Shown here: positions 9,877 to 16,295 of the stretch, in pieces
How positions within the stretch are numbered: the first letter of the stretch is position 1
Layout of the letters: every line of letters starts with the position of its first letter
IMG/VR virus record: IMGVR_UViG_3300020158_000005
Span: 64,001-114,269 of that record
Length of the DNA: 50,269 nucleotides
Direction: 5' to 3' (one strand)
Source of the DNA: a virus
Program-made: the position numbers and the translations under genes
Notes under the pieces: model-generated
What the model was told of the DNA's origin: nothing
What the model saw: only the letters and a program-made list of their open reading frames with translations
Databases searched by the model: none

Positions 9877-10236
9877 ATGAAAAAAGTCTTATTAATTTTA
9901 GCTTTAAGCTTTGCAGCTTGTGAGCCTCTACCTAGTCCAGTGAACAAAATTATTGTGGTTCCAACACAACCAACAAACTCAGATGCTAAATATACAGCAA
10001 TGGGTACATTAAGTCTTTACACTACAGCAGAAGAAGCTTTTGCAAACCGTGTTTCAGGTGGTGCATACCATTTTATATATGGTGTAGTAAATGTACAAGA
10101 TAAAGTGTATACATCAGTATCTACTACCACTCCATTTAATGGACAAGGTAAATGGATATGTGTATCATTCGATGGGGGACATGTTTGGAAGTCAATTCAA
10201 GTGGATAATTATGGTGAAGTGTTACAGGTTCGTTAA
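9877..10236 (+). CDS. Small lipoprotein with adhesin-like C-terminal module
   Basis: The N-terminus MKKVLLILALSFAAC is a typical lipoprotein signal: a positively charged start, a hydrophobic core and an LSFAAC lipobox, with mature Cys15. The mature part (~105 aa) contains TTTPFNGQGKWICVSFDGG, which matches the TTPFNGGGLIW region of the adhesin two genes upstream. A phage lipoprotein that resembles its own adhesin could be a spanin-like lysis protein or could mask receptors. The sequence alone does not decide. Confidence 0.6.
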   Translation: MKKVLLILALSFAACEPLPSPVNKIIVVPTQPTNSDAKYTAMGTLSLYTTAEEAFANRVSGGAYHFIYGVVNVQDKVYTSVSTTTPFNGQGKWICVSFDGGHVWKSIQVDNYGEVLQVR

Positions 10237-10250
10237 AATTTAAATAAAAA

Positions 10251-10340
10251 ATGTTAAAGTTTCTAGTATATATACCAATTATTGTATATTGTTTATTATA
10301 TTTGTACTTTATTATTAAAACTTTAAAAAATAAAAAATGA
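10251..10340 (+). CDS. 29-aa single-span membrane peptide
   Basis: The reading frame ATG 10251 to TGA 10340 encodes a peptide with a hydrophobic span (about residues 4-22, rich in Ile, Leu, Tyr and Val) and a basic end TLKNKK. Its TGA overlaps the next gene's start as ATGA (10337-10340), which supports real translation. The topology suits a small holin- or antiholin-like peptide. The function is unproven. Confidence 0.45.
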   Translation: MLKFLVYIPIIVYCLLYLYFIIKTLKNKK

Positions 10341-10612
10341 ATTTTAAAATTGCAGATTTCAAAGTAGTGAACAAAGTAGCTAATACTCTATCTATAGATG
10401 TAAATAGCACAGTATTTGATGGTAAAGTAAGTGGAAATATTTCTTTATTAAATGTAGTAGATACATCTATTGATGGTATTCCTACTCCTATGCATATGTT
10501 ATATGGTTCAATTTACTCTGAACAATTTACTTTAGAAGTAACTCCGACAGATGATATTCCTTCTTTAGTGAAAAAAGCAGCAGCTCAACAATTAGGTGTA
10601 ACATATTTATAA
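10337..10612 (+). CDS. Unknown 91-aa protein
   Basis: This is a beta-rich protein without signal peptide, starting MNFKIADFKVVNKV and ending KAAAQQLGVTYL. It is translationally coupled to the 29-aa membrane peptide and followed after four bases by a membrane-anchored gene. I do not recognise the family. A small virion or assembly accessory is possible from location only. Confidence 0.5.
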   Translation: MNFKIADFKVVNKVANTLSIDVNSTVFDGKVSGNISLLNVVDTSIDGIPTPMHMLYGSIYSEQFTLEVTPTDDIPSLVKKAAAQQLGVTYL

Positions 10613-10616
10613 TTTT

Positions 10617-11234
10617 ATGAATGTATTAAAGAATCTACCCTATTTGATAATAGTGGTATTATTTGGAGTGGTAATGCTCCAAAGATGTGGTAAAACTCCA
10701 GAAGTAGCTAAACCTAAAATTGATACGGTAGTACGTATAGATACATTATATATACATGACACTGTTCCAGGTAAACCTATTTTAGTTTATTCTAAACCTG
10801 AAATTAAATGGAGAGATAGTATTCAATATATAGCTGATACAAGTTATGAAGGACTTTTAGCTCAATATGATGCTTTAGGGGATAAATATTTTTCTAGGAA
10901 TGTATATAAAACTCCTTTTAAGTTAGGTGTTTATGGGGATGCAACTGTAATAGATACTATTGTAGCAAATAAAATAATGGGTAATAATATATCATATAAT
11001 ATAAAAATACCAATTGTTACTAATACTATCACTATAAAAGAACCTTATAAACCTAAAAATCAGGTGTATTTTGGGGGTGGAATCAATGGTAATCAGTCGA
11101 GTTTAATTAATTCTGTGGAAATGGGATTCCTTTATAAGAATAAAAAAGACCAAATATTTGGTATAAAAGCCCAACAGTCATTTACATACGGACTTTCTTT
11201 CGGTGTAAATAGCTATTGGAAAATCAAATTCTAA
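10617..11234 (+). CDS. Membrane-anchored envelope protein, possible spanin-like
   Basis: Residues 7-22 form a membrane anchor (LPYLIIVVLFGVVMLQ) followed by CGK. The next region is rich in Asp-Thr pairs (DTVVRIDTLYIHDTVPG), a feature often seen in periplasmic stretches of Bacteroidota phage envelope proteins. The C-terminal ~60 residues look like a few amphipathic beta strands (VYFGGGINGN, MGFLYKNKKDQIFGIKA) ending in WKIKF, similar to outer-membrane-associated hairpins. The gene lies four bases before the holin-like gene. An Rz/spanin-like function is inferred from topology and position. Confidence 0.5.
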   Translation: MNVLKNLPYLIIVVLFGVVMLQRCGKTPEVAKPKIDTVVRIDTLYIHDTVPGKPILVYSKPEIKWRDSIQYIADTSYEGLLAQYDALGDKYFSRNVYKTPFKLGVYGDATVIDTIVANKIMGNNISYNIKIPIVTNTITIKEPYKPKNQVYFGGGINGNQSSLINSVEMGFLYKNKKDQIFGIKAQQSFTYGLSFGVNSYWKIKF

Positions 11235-11238
11235 TAAT

Positions 11239-11475
11239 ATGTTCCAAGAATTATCAAAAAGATGGAATGCAGAATCTCCTGCTTTCTTTAACAAAATTAA
11301 AAATTTCTGTATAGCTACAGGAGGAAGTGCATCAGCTATATTAGCTGCAGCGTCTGTACCAAACATTGTTGTACCAGCTATAGTGATTAAAATAGCTAGT
11401 TATATTGTAATTGCCTCTGCTGCAGCAGGAATAACAGCAAAAACCACTGTAAAAAACACAGAAGATTTAAAATAA
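11239..11475 (+). CDS. Putative holin (78 aa)
   Basis: The N-terminus is amphipathic and charged (KRWNAESPAFFNKIKNFC). Two hydrophobic segments follow, at about residues 25-41 and 43-65, both Ala/Ile/Val-rich, with a short polar charged tail (KTTVKNTEDLK). This small two-span layout with the S-P-x-F-F-x-K-I start resembles the holin-like proteins found next to lysis genes of Bacteroidota phages. It would form lesions in the inner membrane at the end of infection. No endolysin is visible in the window. Confidence 0.6.
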   Translation: MFQELSKRWNAESPAFFNKIKNFCIATGGSASAILAAASVPNIVVPAIVIKIASYIVIASAAAGITAKTTVKNTEDLK

Positions 11476-11476
11476 A

Positions 11477-11508
11477 TTTGGTAAATTAAAATAGTTAATC
11501 TATATTTG
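11477..11508 (+). promoter_or_regulatory. Bacteroidota-type promoter
   Basis: TTTG (11477-11480), a 20-base spacer and TATATTTG (11501-11508) match the Bacteroidota sigma consensus exactly. It lies in the 52-base gap ahead of the gene at 11528. Confidence 0.75.
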
Positions 11509-11527
11509 CCTAATAAATAAATATTTT

Positions 11528-11920
11528 ATGAGTACGTACAAAGATTTTAATGCGTTAGCTAAAAAGCTACAGGATGTAATTGGTAGTCAAGAGACTAAAG
11601 TACAAAAGAAAATTGTAAAGATTTTTGAAAAAATTAAACTAACTTTGGAAGCCTTTCAAGCTGCTGCTGACGAACTCCGTTTGGACAACGCATCAACAGA
11701 TGAAAAAGGTATTCTACTTTTAGACGACAAAGGTGGTTATAAGTTCTCTAAAGAAGGTTTGAAAACGCTTACTAAGCAAATTCAAGAATTAGAGAATAAA
11801 GAAGTTGACTTTAAACCACTTAATGTGGTAAACCCCCAAGGTTTGGAAACTTTTACCTTCTTAAAAGATTTTACCGTAGGTATTACTTTTGAAGAAGATG
11901 AAGAAGACGAAGAGCTTTAG
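11528..11920 (+). CDS. Unknown 130-aa protein with acidic tail
   Basis: The first ~60 residues are a charged helix pair (SQETKVQKKIVKIFEKIK). A short beta section follows, and the end is very acidic (FEEDEEDEEL). It has its own consensus promoter and is followed by a hairpin terminator, so it is a monocistronic unit and probably strongly expressed. I do not recognise a family. An acidic C-tail on a small abundant phage protein fits a scaffold, decoration or DNA-mimic role, which is speculation. Confidence 0.55.
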   Translation: MSTYKDFNALAKKLQDVIGSQETKVQKKIVKIFEKIKLTLEAFQAAADELRLDNASTDEKGILLLDDKGGYKFSKEGLKTLTKQIQELENKEVDFKPLNVVNPQGLETFTFLKDFTVGITFEEDEEDEEL

Positions 11921-11940
11921 GATTAAATTATTAACTATAT

Positions 11941-11978
11941 AATATACCCTTTTCTGCCTAATGGTGGAAGGGTATATT
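11941..11978 (+). terminator. Intrinsic terminator after the 130-aa gene
   Basis: Eleven-base perfect arms AATATACCCTT (11941-11951) and AAGGGTATATT (11968-11978) enclose a 16-base loop and are followed by ATTGTTTAA. The run of T is short, so termination may be partial. Confidence 0.65.
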
Positions 11979-12003
11979 ATTGTTTAATCCCACCACTGTT
12001 GAA

Positions 12004-12618
12004 ATGAATTCAGATGTACAATCAGCTATAATAGCCGCAGCAGCCGTCTTACTAGCAAAACCAATTGAAAGTTTCTTTGAAAAAAGAAAACAAAAAAAAG
12101 AAGCACTTAAGGTATTAAATGAAAAATCTGACCTATCTGATGAAGATTATTACGACAAAATAGGAGAAGTATTGGGGGTTATACAAAAAGAAACACAAGC
12201 TCACCGAGTGTTTTATTTAGCAGCCCAAAATGGTGAAAAAACTTTAGATAACTATAGTATTAAAAAACTCTCTATAGTAGCAGAAGTTAATGCAGAAGGA
12301 GTGGATGAAATTATCCATCAAATGCAAAATGTTCCTGTTGTAACTTTTAAGAGAAAGATAAATCTATTAAAGTTAGCTCCTAGTGGTTATTCAGTGAGTA
12401 ATGAATCAGAACTCATAGATAGACTCAGTAGGATAAATGTTTCTTATGGTATGAATACCATGCTATCGTTTAAAGTGATGAACATTAAACATGGAGAACA
12501 TTGGACAGGGATATTATGTATAGGTTTTGAGGAGTGTGATAGACATTTAGCAGAAACTGAAATTGCTTGGTGTTCTGTACAAGCCGCAAGAGTAGAAACA
12601 ATCATATCTAAAATATAA
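12004..12618 (+). CDS. Unknown 204-aa protein with hydrophobic N-terminus
   Basis: The ATG at 12004 (MNSDVQSAIIAAAAVLLAKP) is preferred over a TTG at 11980 that would lie against the terminator stem. Residues 7-21 are hydrophobic, followed by a basic stretch (EKRKQKKEA). The remainder is a soluble alpha/beta domain with no motif I can name. The part from about residue 150 on loosely recalls a GAF-like sensor fold, but I hold that weakly. Confidence 0.5.
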   Translation: MNSDVQSAIIAAAAVLLAKPIESFFEKRKQKKEALKVLNEKSDLSDEDYYDKIGEVLGVIQKETQAHRVFYLAAQNGEKTLDNYSIKKLSIVAEVNAEGVDEIIHQMQNVPVVTFKRKINLLKLAPSGYSVSNESELIDRLSRINVSYGMNTMLSFKVMNIKHGEHWTGILCIGFEECDRHLAETEIAWCSVQAARVETIISKI

Positions 12619-12622
12619 AATT

Positions 12623-12775
12623 ATGTCAATACCAGCACAACCAATAGGTTTATCAGTAGAAGGAAAACTTCTGTACGAAATCCTTAAAAAACTGGACGCT
12701 ATCCTTACAGGAAGTATTAAAGTAAATGTTACTAACCCTGACACTGCTCCAGCAAACGTTAAAGTTATACCTTAA
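12623..12775 (+). CDS. Small 50-aa phage protein
   Basis: An ATG at 12623, five bases after the previous stop, opens a 50-residue frame that starts MSIPAQPIGLSVEGKLLYEI and ends VKVIP. It fits the tight spacing of the operon, and the other strand offers nothing better here. The function is unknown. Confidence 0.5.
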   Translation: MSIPAQPIGLSVEGKLLYEILKKLDAILTGSIKVNVTNPDTAPANVKVIP

Positions 12776-12796
12776 TCAAATTAAAATAAAATAAAA

Positions 12797-13174
12797 ATGA
12801 CTCAGAACAAGAATCTTAAAGCCTATGCTCGCTACGACTCTCAAAACAGAATTGTATCTTCTAGTGTAGTGTTACGTACTAAAAAACCTTCAGGTAACTT
12901 TCAAGAAGTTAAAGGTTATTTGTGTTGCAATAAAATTTTTAGTGTTAGTGCTACTCCTACAGGTACTTTTACTACTACAACAACTATTACAGTAACTTGT
13001 GGTGGTACAGATTTACTATTAAGTGTGGTAAGTGACTTAGATTTAACTCCTGCTGAAATTGTAACTGCTTTATTACCTTACACTGCAGTGGGAACATTTT
13101 CTACAGATAATACATCTGTAACATTAACAGGTCCTATTTGCGATAATGCAACTCTTGCTATCGTAAAGGCATAA
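12797..13174 (+). CDS. Small beta-rich virion-type protein (125 aa)
   Basis: After a polar start (MTQNKNLKAYARYDSQNRIV) the sequence is dominated by Thr, Val and Gly with short strands (TGTFTTTTTITVTCGGTDLLL), as in immunoglobulin-like or decoration domains. Four Cys lie at about residues 43, 44, 68 and 115. It follows the 50-aa gene and precedes the ferritin-like gene. A structural role is inferred from composition. Confidence 0.5.
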   Translation: MTQNKNLKAYARYDSQNRIVSSSVVLRTKKPSGNFQEVKGYLCCNKIFSVSATPTGTFTTTTTITVTCGGTDLLLSVVSDLDLTPAEIVTALLPYTAVGTFSTDNTSVTLTGPICDNATLAIVKA

Positions 13175-13184
13175 AAAATAACCT

Positions 13185-13589
13185 ATGGCAGATTTATTCG
13201 GCGGAATGAAATCTGGACTTACCCCAGAAATCGTAAAGGGAAAATTATTCTCTTTTCATAATACAGCACATTCTTTACATTTAGATACAAAAAGCTTTGA
13301 AGAACATGGAGCTTTAGGTAGTTTATATGAAGGATTAGCTGATTTTAAAGATGATATTCCCGAAAAATTAATGGGGTATATGGGAGGAAAAAGAATGGGA
13401 CAATGTAAATTAGACCCTCTTCCAGTATATTCTCCTACAGCATCCAGTGTATTATGCAGAGAAATTCTTGATTTCGCTAAGGAATTAAGTGACTATGCAA
13501 AGAAAAACTCTTATTTAGACATTGATAATATGTCGGCAGACCTTAGTGGACTAGCTGCAAAAACAATTTATCGTCTTAGCCTATCCTAA
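13185..13589 (+). CDS. Dps/ferritin-like helical protein (134 aa)
   Basis: The helices carry Dps-like signatures: FSFHNTAHSLHLDTKSFEEHGALGSLYEGLADF (residues ~23-55) places His and Glu/Asp residues at the spacing of the first ferritin helices, and ADLSGLAAKTIYRLSL resembles the last helix. This matches the DUF5856-like phage proteins related to Dps. Those proteins form four-helix bundles, and the biological role in phage is not settled (metal binding, DNA protection or virion component). The stop codon overlaps the next start by one base (TAATG). Confidence 0.6.
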   Translation: MADLFGGMKSGLTPEIVKGKLFSFHNTAHSLHLDTKSFEEHGALGSLYEGLADFKDDIPEKLMGYMGGKRMGQCKLDPLPVYSPTASSVLCREILDFAKELSDYAKKNSYLDIDNMSADLSGLAAKTIYRLSLS

Positions 13590-13879
13590 TGTGCACGATT
13601 ATTTTAAAAGGTACAGCAGCAGATGTTCTATTAGAGAACGAGAAAACATACATTAACTATTTGAGTGGTATATTAGATAGTTGTGACGAACTCGCTACAA
13701 CAGAAATAACTAGAAACCCCTCTACATATAGTTTTAGAATCGTGTGTTCAGCTCCTAAGTATTCTCAAATAGTGCTATCCCAACTACTTGATTTTCATAA
13801 TTTGCTTAATATAAAGCTTGACCTTTCTAAGTCAATTAGAAATGCAGGAACAATAAATTTTGAAATTACACTAAACTAG
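13589..13879 (+). CDS. Unknown 96-aa protein
   Basis: A compact alpha/beta protein, MCTIILKGTAADVLL at the start and TINFEITLN at the end, with an N-terminal strand-helix and a C-terminal strand. It is coupled to the ferritin-like gene by TAATG. No family recognised. Confidence 0.5.
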   Translation: MCTIILKGTAADVLLENEKTYINYLSGILDSCDELATTEITRNPSTYSFRIVCSAPKYSQIVLSQLLDFHNLLNIKLDLSKSIRNAGTINFEITLN

Positions 13880-13889
13880 CGTATATTTG
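13860..13889 (+). promoter_or_regulatory. Bacteroidota-type promoter
   Basis: TTG (13860-13862), a 19-base spacer and TATATTTG (13882-13889) precede the gene at 13905. The promoter begins inside the end of the upstream gene. Confidence 0.7.
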
Positions 13890-13904
13890 TAAAAATATAT
13901 TACA

Positions 13905-14138
13905 ATGGCAAATGAACAGAAATATCAGTGGGAACCTGATGCAAAATTTGAACTTACAGGATTAGAATACAATCTTATCCTTGCAGCTACACAAGAATTC
14001 TTAAATTCTGCTGCGTCACAGCGTGTGCTTTTAATGCAACAAGCTAATATTATTCTAGAAAATAAGCTAAAAGAAGGAGTCGACAAAGGGATTGTACAAA
14101 CAATTGGAAGTTCTGAGACTAATTTGATTAACGAGTAA
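13905..14138 (+). CDS. Small helical protein (77 aa), last gene of the rightward block
   Basis: The sequence begins MANEQKYQWEPDAKFELTGL and is then largely helical and Gln/Asn/Ala-rich. A consensus promoter and a strong terminator bracket the gene, so it is a stand-alone unit and probably well expressed. I do not recognise a function. Confidence 0.55.
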   Translation: MANEQKYQWEPDAKFELTGLEYNLILAATQEFLNSAASQRVLLMQQANIILENKLKEGVDKGIVQTIGSSETNLINE

Positions 14139-14141
14139 ATG

Positions 14142-14169
14142 AAAAGGAGGGGTTAGTTCCCCTCCTTTT
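14142..14169 (+). terminator. Bidirectional terminator between the convergent gene blocks
   Basis: A perfect 11-bp stem AAAAGGAGGGG / CCCCTCCTTTT with loop TTAGTT. A-rich and T-rich flanks on both sides make it work for transcripts from left and right. Confidence 0.92.
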
Positions 14170-14173
14170 TAAT

Positions 14174-14458
14174 TTATAAAACTCCCCAATCATTGGCTTG
14201 CATATCTGTTTGACTTGCTAACCATCCTGTAACATAAGTTTTATCTGCTGCCCACATATCAATGTGAGGGACAATTTTAAACTCTGTACAGCCCTCAGAT
14301 TCTAAGAATTCTTTAGTAAAATGTGTACCATCTCTTAGTTTATCTAGTGGTACTGAATATCCGCCTGCTTGCACAAGAAACATATTTTTACCATTCCAAC
14401 CACTTCTAGATACTTTTTTACCTTCTTTTAACGCTTGTATAGCTTCTCCAAAATTCAT
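14174..14458 (-). CDS. tad2: Tad2-family anti-Thoeris protein (DUF2829)
   Basis: The 94-aa protein has the full DUF2829 pattern: an N-terminal MNFGEAIQALKEGKKVSRSGWNGKNMF, then a central VPHIDMWAADKTYV and the terminal GWLASQTDMQANDW. DUF2829 includes Tad2, which sequesters the cyclic ADP-ribose signal made by Thoeris defence systems, so the effector is never activated. The length is normal for the family. It is the last gene of the leftward block, next to the shared terminator, a typical place for a counter-defence gene. Family membership is clear. Ligand specificity in this protein (gcADPR isomers or other cyclic nucleotides) is inference. Confidence 0.85.
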   Translation of the reverse strand: MNFGEAIQALKEGKKVSRSGWNGKNMFLVQAGGYSVPLDKLRDGTHFTKEFLESEGCTEFKIVPHIDMWAADKTYVTGWLASQTDMQANDWGVL

Positions 14459-14459
14459 A

Positions 14460-14825
14460 TTATATTTGTTCAGATAAGCTGTCCCCCTGTTTTATGTTAC
14501 TTCTTTTATCCATTTCCCTTGCGAAATCTATCCACTCTTGATATTTATCTGGTATTATACCATTATGTCTATTCGAGTGACAATCCCCACACACAAGAAG
14601 AATATTCCAAGTTTTAAAAGCTATATCTTTACGATGAGCTTTTTCTATTAAATGGTCCCAATAGATGGTTTTATTTTCCCCTACAAGGGGTGTGTCGCAT
14701 ATAAGACACCTTCTATTTTTAGGTTCTATCCTATCCCATAAACTTTGGAACCATTCGTGTAACTCTCTTGTGAATTCTTTTTTAGCTTGTAACCTCACCC
14801 CTGAGCTTTTTCTTTTTGTAAGCAT
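14460..14825 (-). CDS. HNH-like endonuclease
   Basis: Two CxxC knuckles frame the nuclease core: CLICDTPL at about residue 40 and CGDCHSNRHNG at about 79. Between them lies the catalytic-type DHLIEKAHRKD (Asp-His). Asn and His of the third motif are in WNILLVC and HSNRH. The protein is 121 aa. Its start lies inside the preceding gene by 44 bases and its stop touches the tad2 start. It could process phage DNA (recombination, packaging) or be a degenerate homing nuclease. There are no NUMOD repeats to support the latter. Confidence 0.7.
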   Translation of the reverse strand: MLTKRKSSGVRLQAKKEFTRELHEWFQSLWDRIEPKNRRCLICDTPLVGENKTIYWDHLIEKAHRKDIAFKTWNILLVCGDCHSNRHNGIIPDKYQEWIDFAREMDKRSNIKQGDSLSEQI

Positions 14826-15153
14826 AATAGTACATTGTTGTTCGGTCTCGTTGTAAGATATTACTAGCTAGTTCTAAACTAAAATTGTGTCTAAATACAT
14901 ATGTAGAGTAGTCTACTAGCACTTTTCTCTCGTTAGATTTTAATTTACTGATTCTTTTAGTTCTGTCCATAATATCATCTACAGTGAGGTTGTATTTCTG
15001 ACAAAACTCCGCTAATTTAGCTCGTAATGTTTCCTCCTGGTTTATAGGTCTATTATGGGACATAAGCTCAAAATCTACAACTAATTTCTCTTGGAAAAGA
15101 TTTTCGTATTCTCTTTGAAACTCTTTTATTTTAGTTAGTCTTGTTATATCCAT
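14782..15153 (-). CDS. DnaA domain-IV-like DNA-binding protein
   Basis: Residues ~54-115 follow the C-terminal DNA-binding domain of DnaA: a helix LAEFCQKYNLTVDDIMDRTKR, then KSNERKVLVDYSTYVFRHNFSLELASNILQRDRTTMYYY. RDRTTMYY occupies the position of the DnaA signature RDHTTVLHA, which contacts the DnaA box. The first ~50 residues are a coiled helix, and there is no AAA+ domain. A stand-alone DnaA-like recognition domain in a phage may be an origin-binding or regulatory protein. The length is 123 aa. Confidence 0.68.
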   Translation of the reverse strand: MDITRLTKIKEFQREYENLFQEKLVVDFELMSHNRPINQEETLRAKLAEFCQKYNLTVDDIMDRTKRISKLKSNERKVLVDYSTYVFRHNFSLELASNILQRDRTTMYYYAYKKKKLRGEVTS

Positions 15154-15469
15154 ACGATTTCTTTTTAAAATATACTGTTTTACATAATGGTATAGCTGGT
15201 ATAATTACAAGATATATGTCTAAATCTCGTTTAAATTCTAGTTTTATTATCACCTTGAACAAATATCTACCATCTTCACTTAACAATCCTTTCACAATAT
15301 TCTGTTCTGTAATTCTAATAGAACGTGGATAGACTAATAAACTACCATTCATTCTTTCTTTTATTCTTTCTAAAGCATGCTTGCTGTAGTCTAATTCAAA
15401 GAAATCAGTACGATATTGGTATTTATTAGCTACTATCTCTTCTTTAAACACTTCTCGTATCTTTCCCAT
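15131..15469 (-). CDS. DUF4258-like small protein
   Basis: I chose the ATG at 15469 (MGKIREVFKEEI), one base after the preceding stop, rather than an ATG 42 bases upstream inside that gene. The central YSKHALERIKERMNG resembles the start of DUF4258 and related RelE-like folds (HAxxRxxxR). A five-stranded beta region follows. Such domains can be toxin-like or nucleic-acid binding. Here the assignment rests only on that short motif. Confidence 0.5.
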   Translation of the reverse strand: MGKIREVFKEEIVANKYQYRTDFFELDYSKHALERIKERMNGSLLVYPRSIRITEQNIVKGLLSEDGRYLFKVIIKLEFKRDLDIYLVIIPAIPLCKTVYFKKKSYGYNKTN

Positions 15470-15470
15470 A

Positions 15471-15701
15471 CTATTTCTCCTTATTATACGCTTTAAACCC
15501 AGCTTTTGCATTATATAAGTCTACAAGAAAGTTGATTTTATTCTTCCATTCTTGGAGGGCGACTTTTTTGCGTCCGTCAGGTTTTTCTTCGTATAGTTTT
15601 TCTAATTCATCTCTTATATCTGCAGCATTAATATACTGTTTCTTATAGAGATTAATTTCATCTTCCCCTACTTCAAGGATAATGCTAGATTTCTTCTTCA
15701 T
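15471..15701 (-). CDS. Unknown small charged protein (76 aa)
   Basis: A Lys/Glu-rich helical protein, starting MKKKSSIILEVGEDEINLYK and ending AGFKAYNKEK. It overlaps the 49-aa gene upstream by 17 bases and is followed directly by the DUF4258-like gene, so the three are co-translated. No family recognised. Confidence 0.5.
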   Translation of the reverse strand: MKKKSSIILEVGEDEINLYKKQYINAADIRDELEKLYEEKPDGRKKVALQEWKNKINFLVDLYNAKAGFKAYNKEK

Positions 15702-15834
15702 CTAAATTCCTCCTTTGTTTTTCCATTATAGCTGATAGAGTAGTAGCGTCATTGCTACTAAAATCTATATTCATAGAGATGAATTCATCTAAATGGTCAT
15801 TGTTAAGCGTGGATAAATAATTTTCTAAACTCAT
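15685..15834 (-). CDS. Unknown 49-aa protein
   Basis: A frame from the ATG at 15834 to the TAG at 15685 fills the gap after dut. It starts MSLENYLSTLNNDHLDEF and ends RRNLDEEEI, acidic and helical. The overlap with the next start supports translation. The function is unknown. Confidence 0.45.
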   Translation of the reverse strand: MSLENYLSTLNNDHLDEFISMNIDFSSNDATTLSAIMEKQRRNLDEEEI

Positions 15835-15866
15835 ATTATAAATTAAAAGAAAGATTTATTTCTTTC

Positions 15867-16295
15867 TTAAGTTCCAGTACTGCCGAATCCGCCAGTACCT
15901 CTTTCTGTAGAAGAAAGCTCGTCAACTAATATTAAATCCACATGAGGGAATGGGATAAACATAATTTGACCGATTCTGTCTCCAAATTGATAAATAGGTG
16001 GTAACTTAGATATTTCTTTATATCTAAATTTTACTGTATCTCTAAAATCTGAATCAATTATCCCTACAGAATTGCCTAGGATTAAATCCATTTTTGTATT
16101 ACTACTACGAGGGAATAATAGCCCCACAAAACCCATAGGTATTTCAAATGCAATTCCTGTATCATATTCCCAATAATTACCTTTTTCATTAAATACTGGT
16201 TCAGACATAGCAGTTAAATCCATACATGCAGCACCTTCACTAGCATAGAATGGTGTAGGGACTAAATCAAATGCTTTTTTATATTTAATAGTCAT
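15867..16295 (-). CDS. dut: Deoxyuridine triphosphatase (dUTPase)
   Basis: All five trimeric dUTPase motifs are in order: ACMDLTA (23-29), PRSS (62-65), GNSVGIIDSDFRD (74-86, with the catalytic Asp), GDRIGQIMF (105-113) and RGTGGFGSTG (132-141). The enzyme hydrolyses dUTP to dUMP and pyrophosphate, keeping uracil out of DNA and feeding dTMP synthesis. At 142 aa it has normal length. It overlaps the recA stop by 11 bases. The phage also carries a uracil-DNA glycosylase, so both routes of uracil exclusion are covered. Confidence 0.95.
   Translation of the reverse strand: MTIKYKKAFDLVPTPFYASEGAACMDLTAMSEPVFNEKGNYWEYDTGIAFEIPMGFVGLLFPRSSNTKMDLILGNSVGIIDSDFRDTVKFRYKEISKLPPIYQFGDRIGQIMFIPFPHVDLILVDELSSTERGTGGFGSTGT

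Noticed and set aside
10297-10304. TATATTTG inside the 29-aa membrane peptide
   Set aside because: The only upstream TTG is 12 bases away, outside the accepted spacing, and the next gene is already coupled by ATGA.
14461-14468. TATATTTG on the plus strand as a promoter
   Set aside because: It lies between two leftward genes, points at no plus-strand gene and has no proper -33 box.
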